NCBI GenBank assembly: GCA_001970955.1
Contig: MPUH01000829.1
Coordinates: 1-32,840 of the forward strand
Reading direction: 5' to 3'
Length of the DNA stretch: 32,840 nucleotides
DNA from: Stentor coeruleus
Lineage: Eukaryota; Ciliophora; Heterotrichea; Heterotrichida; Stentoridae
The position numbers and the translations under genes were made by a program. The notes below the pieces were generated by a model. The model ran no database searches, was not told where the DNA came from, and was given only the letters and a program-made list of their open reading frames with translations. Of the stretch, positions 29,745-32,840 are shown piece by piece (the stretch's first letter is position 1; each line of letters begins with the position of its first letter).

Positions 29745-30797
29745 ATGGATTCACAAAGAGCCAAGTTCCTGTCAATAGAGTCAAACCCTATCACCCTTGC
29801 TAGAGCCATTATGTCAGATCAACGTCGTCATCCTGAAGCCAAAGGTGACTTGACTATGATTCTAAACTCATTAATGCTAGCATGTAAATTCGTCAGTAAT
29901 GCTGTGAGAAAAGCTGGGATTGCCTCTTTAATCGGAATTGCCGGATCATCTAATGTACAAGGAGAGCAACAAAAGCCTTTAGATATCTTAGCCAATGATA
30001 TATTCATCAATTCTTTAAAGTATTGCAACAAAATTGCCGCTTTAGCATCAGAAGAAGAGACTGGTATTTATATCATTGACAATCCTGATGAAGCTAAATA
30101 TATTATTGCATTTGACCCTCTGGATGGCTCTTCAAATATTGATGTTAATGTTTCTATTGGATCTATTTTTGCTATTTGGAAACGTCCTGATTATTCAAAA
30201 CCAGTTGATTTAGAAGACTTTTTACGTACTGGGACTGAAGTTGAAGTAGCTGGATATTGTATTTATGGGAGTTCAACTCAATTAGTTATCGCTACAAAAG
30301 AAGGTAAAGTCGATTGTTTCACTTTAGATAATTCAATTGGGGATTTCATTTTAACACACCCTAACTTAAGAATCCCTAAAAAAGGGAATATTTATTCTGC
30401 AAATGAAGGGAATTCGCATTTCTGGGATAAAAGTATGAAGGAATATGTAGAACTGGTTAAAAACCCACAAGATGGTAACCCTTATTCTTTAAGATATGTA
30501 GGGTCTATGGTTTCTGATGTTCATAGAACTTTACTTTATGGAGGTATTTTCTTATACCCTGCAGATAAAAAGTCCCCTAATGGTAAACTTAGAGTTCTTT
30601 ATGAAGTATTCCCTATGAGTTTTATTGTTGAAGCAGCTGGGGGAAAAGCTACTGATGGAAAGAGAAGACTTTTAGATATTAAAGCTAAGGATATACATCA
30701 AAGATCACCATGTATTCTTGGCAGCCCTGATGATGTTGAAGTTATTATGGCTATTTATGCAAAAAATGATGAAGAGGAAGCTAAAAGTAGCAATTAA
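29745..30797 (+). CDS. FBP1: Fructose-1,6-bisphosphatase (class I)
   Basis: A 350-aa enzyme hydrolysing fructose 1,6-bisphosphate to fructose 6-phosphate and phosphate, the committed step of cytosolic gluconeogenesis. The metal-site residues are in SEEE (102-105) and DPLDGSSNIDVNVSIGSIF (124-142). Substrate contacts are in GSMVSDVHRTLLYGGIF (253-269). The active-site signature KLRVLYEVFPMSF is at 281-293 and AAGGKATDG at 297-305. Length and motif spacing match eukaryotic and bacterial class I enzymes, and no key residue is missing. No targeting peptide is evident. The short acidic C-terminal tail (NDEEEAKSSN) is not conserved in the family. AMP regulation cannot be judged. The gene is uninterrupted and sits in the plus-strand gene series. 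Confidence 0.98.
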   Translation: MDSQRAKFLSIESNPITLARAIMSDQRRHPEAKGDLTMILNSLMLACKFVSNAVRKAGIASLIGIAGSSNVQGEQQKPLDILANDIFINSLKYCNKIAALASEEETGIYIIDNPDEAKYIIAFDPLDGSSNIDVNVSIGSIFAIWKRPDYSKPVDLEDFLRTGTEVEVAGYCIYGSSTQLVIATKEGKVDCFTLDNSIGDFILTHPNLRIPKKGNIYSANEGNSHFWDKSMKEYVELVKNPQDGNPYSLRYVGSMVSDVHRTLLYGGIFLYPADKKSPNGKLRVLYEVFPMSFIVEAAGGKATDGKRRLLDIKAKDIHQRSPCILGSPDDVEVIMAIYAKNDEEEAKSSN

Positions 30798-31395
30798 TTA
30801 GGATATATGGTTTAAGCATATATAGGAATTAAAGCTTGGAAAGGATTTTTTTCGGTTTATGATGGAGGTTTGAAGATGAATTTGATAGAAAATGTGTGGA
30901 AAGTTTTTTTTTTAGAGGAATGATAAGGAAAATTCTTGATGTAAATTGATTTTTAAAAAGTGGTATTTAGAATAATGATATATAGGAATTATTTTAATAT
31001 TATAATCAATTATTTATAAGAGATTTATATGTTTGTTATATGGAACAAGTTATAGTTACCTTTTAAATTATGATAAAATATATGTAATCTTAATAAAAAA
31101 ATTTTTTAATAATGCATTCTTGTAGATATAGATTATTTAATAGTCTAAATTTACCAGAAATCTTTAGTAAAGGTATTTTATCCCATATAATTGCAAGCAT
31201 AAAACTTTTTTATCAAAATTCAGCAATATCAACATTTTCTTCCCTTCAAATCAAGCTTTCCATCAATTTCATAAAATCTTCCAAGAGAAAAAATAAAAAC
31301 TTTATTAAAAAAAACTGAAACAAGCTCAAAGCCACCCTCGTCCTTTATTTGACAACTTTTAAAAATACAATATTTTCTTATCAAAATAATAATAA
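30798..31395. other. Intergenic DNA between FBPase and the RING gene
   Basis: 30841-30960 has 29 G and 2 C (3' flank of FBPase). The part after about 31130 is C-richer, as in other 5' flanks. The short frame 31112-31318 and its antisense partner have no recognisable feature. Confidence 0.5.
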
Positions 31396-32061
31396 ATGGC
31401 CGAAGTCCCAAATAGAGAATCAGTAGATTCAATAATCCCATTATGTTCTCAGATCCCATCAATAAAAAGTTCTGTGCATATAAAAGCCAATTCATTTAAA
31501 TATCTTGATTATGGTTTACAATTTATGTGTTCAGCCCTTATGCCTACAGAAATATTAGTCAGGTTTTTTGTTTATGAAGATGGACTTGGGTTTATTAAAG
31601 ATCCTAAATACGATATTCCAGATCAAAAGTTCAATATTCAAATAGGATTTGATCAGATTTTAGATGTTAGGGTCAATTTTAATGATTTTTCATATGAATA
31701 CTCAACAAGCTTACCTATAGTCATTGAAGCAGCAAATGAAAATTTGATTGAAGTCACTTTGATAGAAGTTAGAGGAAAGAATTTGAGGATATTACAACAG
31801 AGGGTTATAAAAAACAATCAAATGTTTGAACTTAGAGAAATTTTCAACCCACCTAATGATGATATGGATGAAAGGGAAAGGTTTTGCGTTGTTTGCATGA
31901 GCTATGCTAGAAACACAATAATTGAACCATGCTGTCATGTATGCTTATGTGAAAGATGTGCTAATCTAATGCGTACACAAGTAAATCGTAAATGTCCTAT
32001 GTGTCGACAAGGTAATTACTATATAGAAGTAACATCTTTTATCAAGATCAATTTTAAATAG
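31396..32061 (+). CDS. MGRN1/LOG2-like RING-finger E3 ubiquitin ligase
   Basis: A 221-aa protein with a C-terminal C3HC4 RING at 164-203: C164, C167, C179, H181, C185, C188, C200 and C203. The spacing C-x-H-x3-C-x2-C and the surrounding FCVVCMSYARNTIIEPCCHV are characteristic of the mahogunin (MGRN1/RNF157) and plant LOG2 group. The preceding region (about 25-155) matches the beta-rich domain of that family: short extended strands, then IEAANENLIEVTLIEVRGKN and IKNNQMFELREIF just before the RING. It should transfer ubiquitin from an E2 to substrates. The group often acts at endosomal or plasma membranes through N-myristoylation, but here the N-terminus is MAEVPN with no Gly2, so that anchoring is not supported. 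The ATG chosen gives the family's usual domain length. Confidence 0.92.
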   Translation: MAEVPNRESVDSIIPLCSQIPSIKSSVHIKANSFKYLDYGLQFMCSALMPTEILVRFFVYEDGLGFIKDPKYDIPDQKFNIQIGFDQILDVRVNFNDFSYEYSTSLPIVIEAANENLIEVTLIEVRGKNLRILQQRVIKNNQMFELREIFNPPNDDMDERERFCVVCMSYARNTIIEPCCHVCLCERCANLMRTQVNRKCPMCRQGNYYIEVTSFIKINFK

Positions 32062-32840
32062 TCTAGTAAAATAAGCTTCTTTTTTCATAAAATGTTAAGA
32101 TATGAGTAGTTTATTATTAGTAAATTGATTCAATCTGGAATTTAAAAGATATTTTTATAATAGTATCGGAGTGATATGGAATTTCTTGATTTTTTTTGTT
32201 ATAAATTCTTATTAAGGCTTAGATATTTTATATAAAAAAAAGTTTTAAGTAGGTTTTTTCTTTATTAGTGATTTCCTTTTGTTTTAATAAACTTATTGGG
32301 ATATCATATATTATATTCATTTTCTTGAGGTAAAAAGCTAAGAAGGTGAGAATAATTGATTGAGTTCTTTAAAAAACATAGAAAATATCAGGTCAAGTTT
32401 TGTTAGATTTCTTTACCTGTTTTGAGGAGCTTGATTCCTTTGCAGACTATTGCTGTCTATTCAAGTGTAGGATTTAAAAACTTATAGTAAAAATAATTTA
32501 CAGTGGTTTTAATCAGAACACTTGGTATCATATGCATTTTACTTCAAAGAGTCTCTGATTTTTCATACCTTTTAAGCTTTTTATACATTTCTTTAGCTTA
32601 ATATCTCTTACCAGTAGTTATATTTTTAAAATATACTAAAAAAAATATTATATGCAAAACTTCTCACTTAAGTAAATAATGGATACTTTGCATATACTGC
32701 ATCCTAGTATAAAAAGTGTAGATTGAGTTACTTGATGGCTGATTATGCGGCCTAAAACACAAATTATCAAAGTTGGTGAATGGTAATTCGATAAAATCTT
32801 AGGATATTGATTTTCATATAATCCTATATAATACAATATA
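32062..32840. other. Intergenic DNA at the right edge
   Basis: The 3' flank of the RING gene, G/T-rich at first. Around 32400-32480 the minus strand reads KGIKLLKTGKE amid stops, a possible pseudogene scrap that I cannot assign. The 62-codon minus-strand frame at 32648-32836 has no coding support. Confidence 0.4.

Noticed and set aside
31112..31318. 68-codon plus-strand frame between FBPase and the RING gene
   Set aside because: No recognisable motif, composition as expected from AT-rich spacer, and an overlapping antisense frame of equal quality.
32648..32836. 62-codon minus-strand frame at the window edge
   Set aside because: No motif or coding character; chance open frame in AT-rich DNA.
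1..32840. Reassigned genetic code (TGA as Trp, or TAA/TAG as Gln)
   Set aside because: All confident genes use TGG for Trp, read through with no internal TAA/TAG/TGA, and end at ordinary stops. TGA in the WD40 remnant falls at Ser/Arg positions.
1..32840. tRNA, rRNA, CRISPR array or riboswitch
   Set aside because: No cloverleaf-like GC-richer segment, no conserved rRNA stretches and no regularly spaced repeats were found on either strand by eye.

Overview
The window looks like macronuclear DNA of a heterotrich ciliate, most likely Stentor or a close relative. This is an inference from four things. The genes are plainly eukaryotic: 14-3-3, ribosomal protein eS12, a CK1-family kinase, an MGRN1-type RING protein and a CNBD potassium channel. 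Nearly all are single uninterrupted reading frames. TAA, TAG and TGA all behave as stops, which is unusual for ciliates but fits Stentor. Base composition is very AT-rich, falling further between genes. No tRNA, rRNA, CRISPR array or bacterial operon was seen.

Layout. 1-950 holds a decayed zinc-finger/WD40 gene, followed at 1311-1410 by a compact TA-bounded element with inverted ends of the Tc1/mariner and ciliate-IES type. 2112-8639 is a minus-strand block: an unknown basic protein, a CK1-like probable pseudokinase, a Cys-rich coiled-coil protein ending only 20 bases upstream of the kinase start, and a voltage-gated-type K+ channel with a cyclic-nucleotide-binding domain. 8640-14898 is gene-poor and very AT-rich. 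Its only convincing coding content is three dispersed paralogous mini-genes, each with one C2H2 zinc finger (9416, 11379, 13201), plus short tandem repeats and degraded sequence. 14899-18044 is one long minus-strand TPR protein, artificially split by an assembly join. 18045-20411 holds duplicated pseudogene debris. 20412-32061 is a gene-dense part: 14-3-3 (+), eS12 (-), PB1-Kelch (+), an unknown conserved-looking protein (+), two coiled-coil proteins (+), fructose-1,6-bisphosphatase (+) and an MGRN1/LOG2-like RING E3 (+).

The genes do not form one pathway. They are a mix of housekeeping (eS12, FBPase, 14-3-3), signalling (CK1-like, K+ channel, RING E3) and structural or scaffold proteins. The features most worth a second look are the TA-bounded element with IES-like ends, the zinc-finger mini-gene family, the CK1 paralogue lacking catalytic residues, an in-frame TAG inside a coiled-coil gene, and a strong strand asymmetry around genes (C-rich and G-poor 5' flanks, G-rich and C-poor 3' flanks on the coding strand). 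Three of the four single-N positions (9792, 17164, 24587) are flanked by exact direct duplications and are best read as unmerged contig overlaps.
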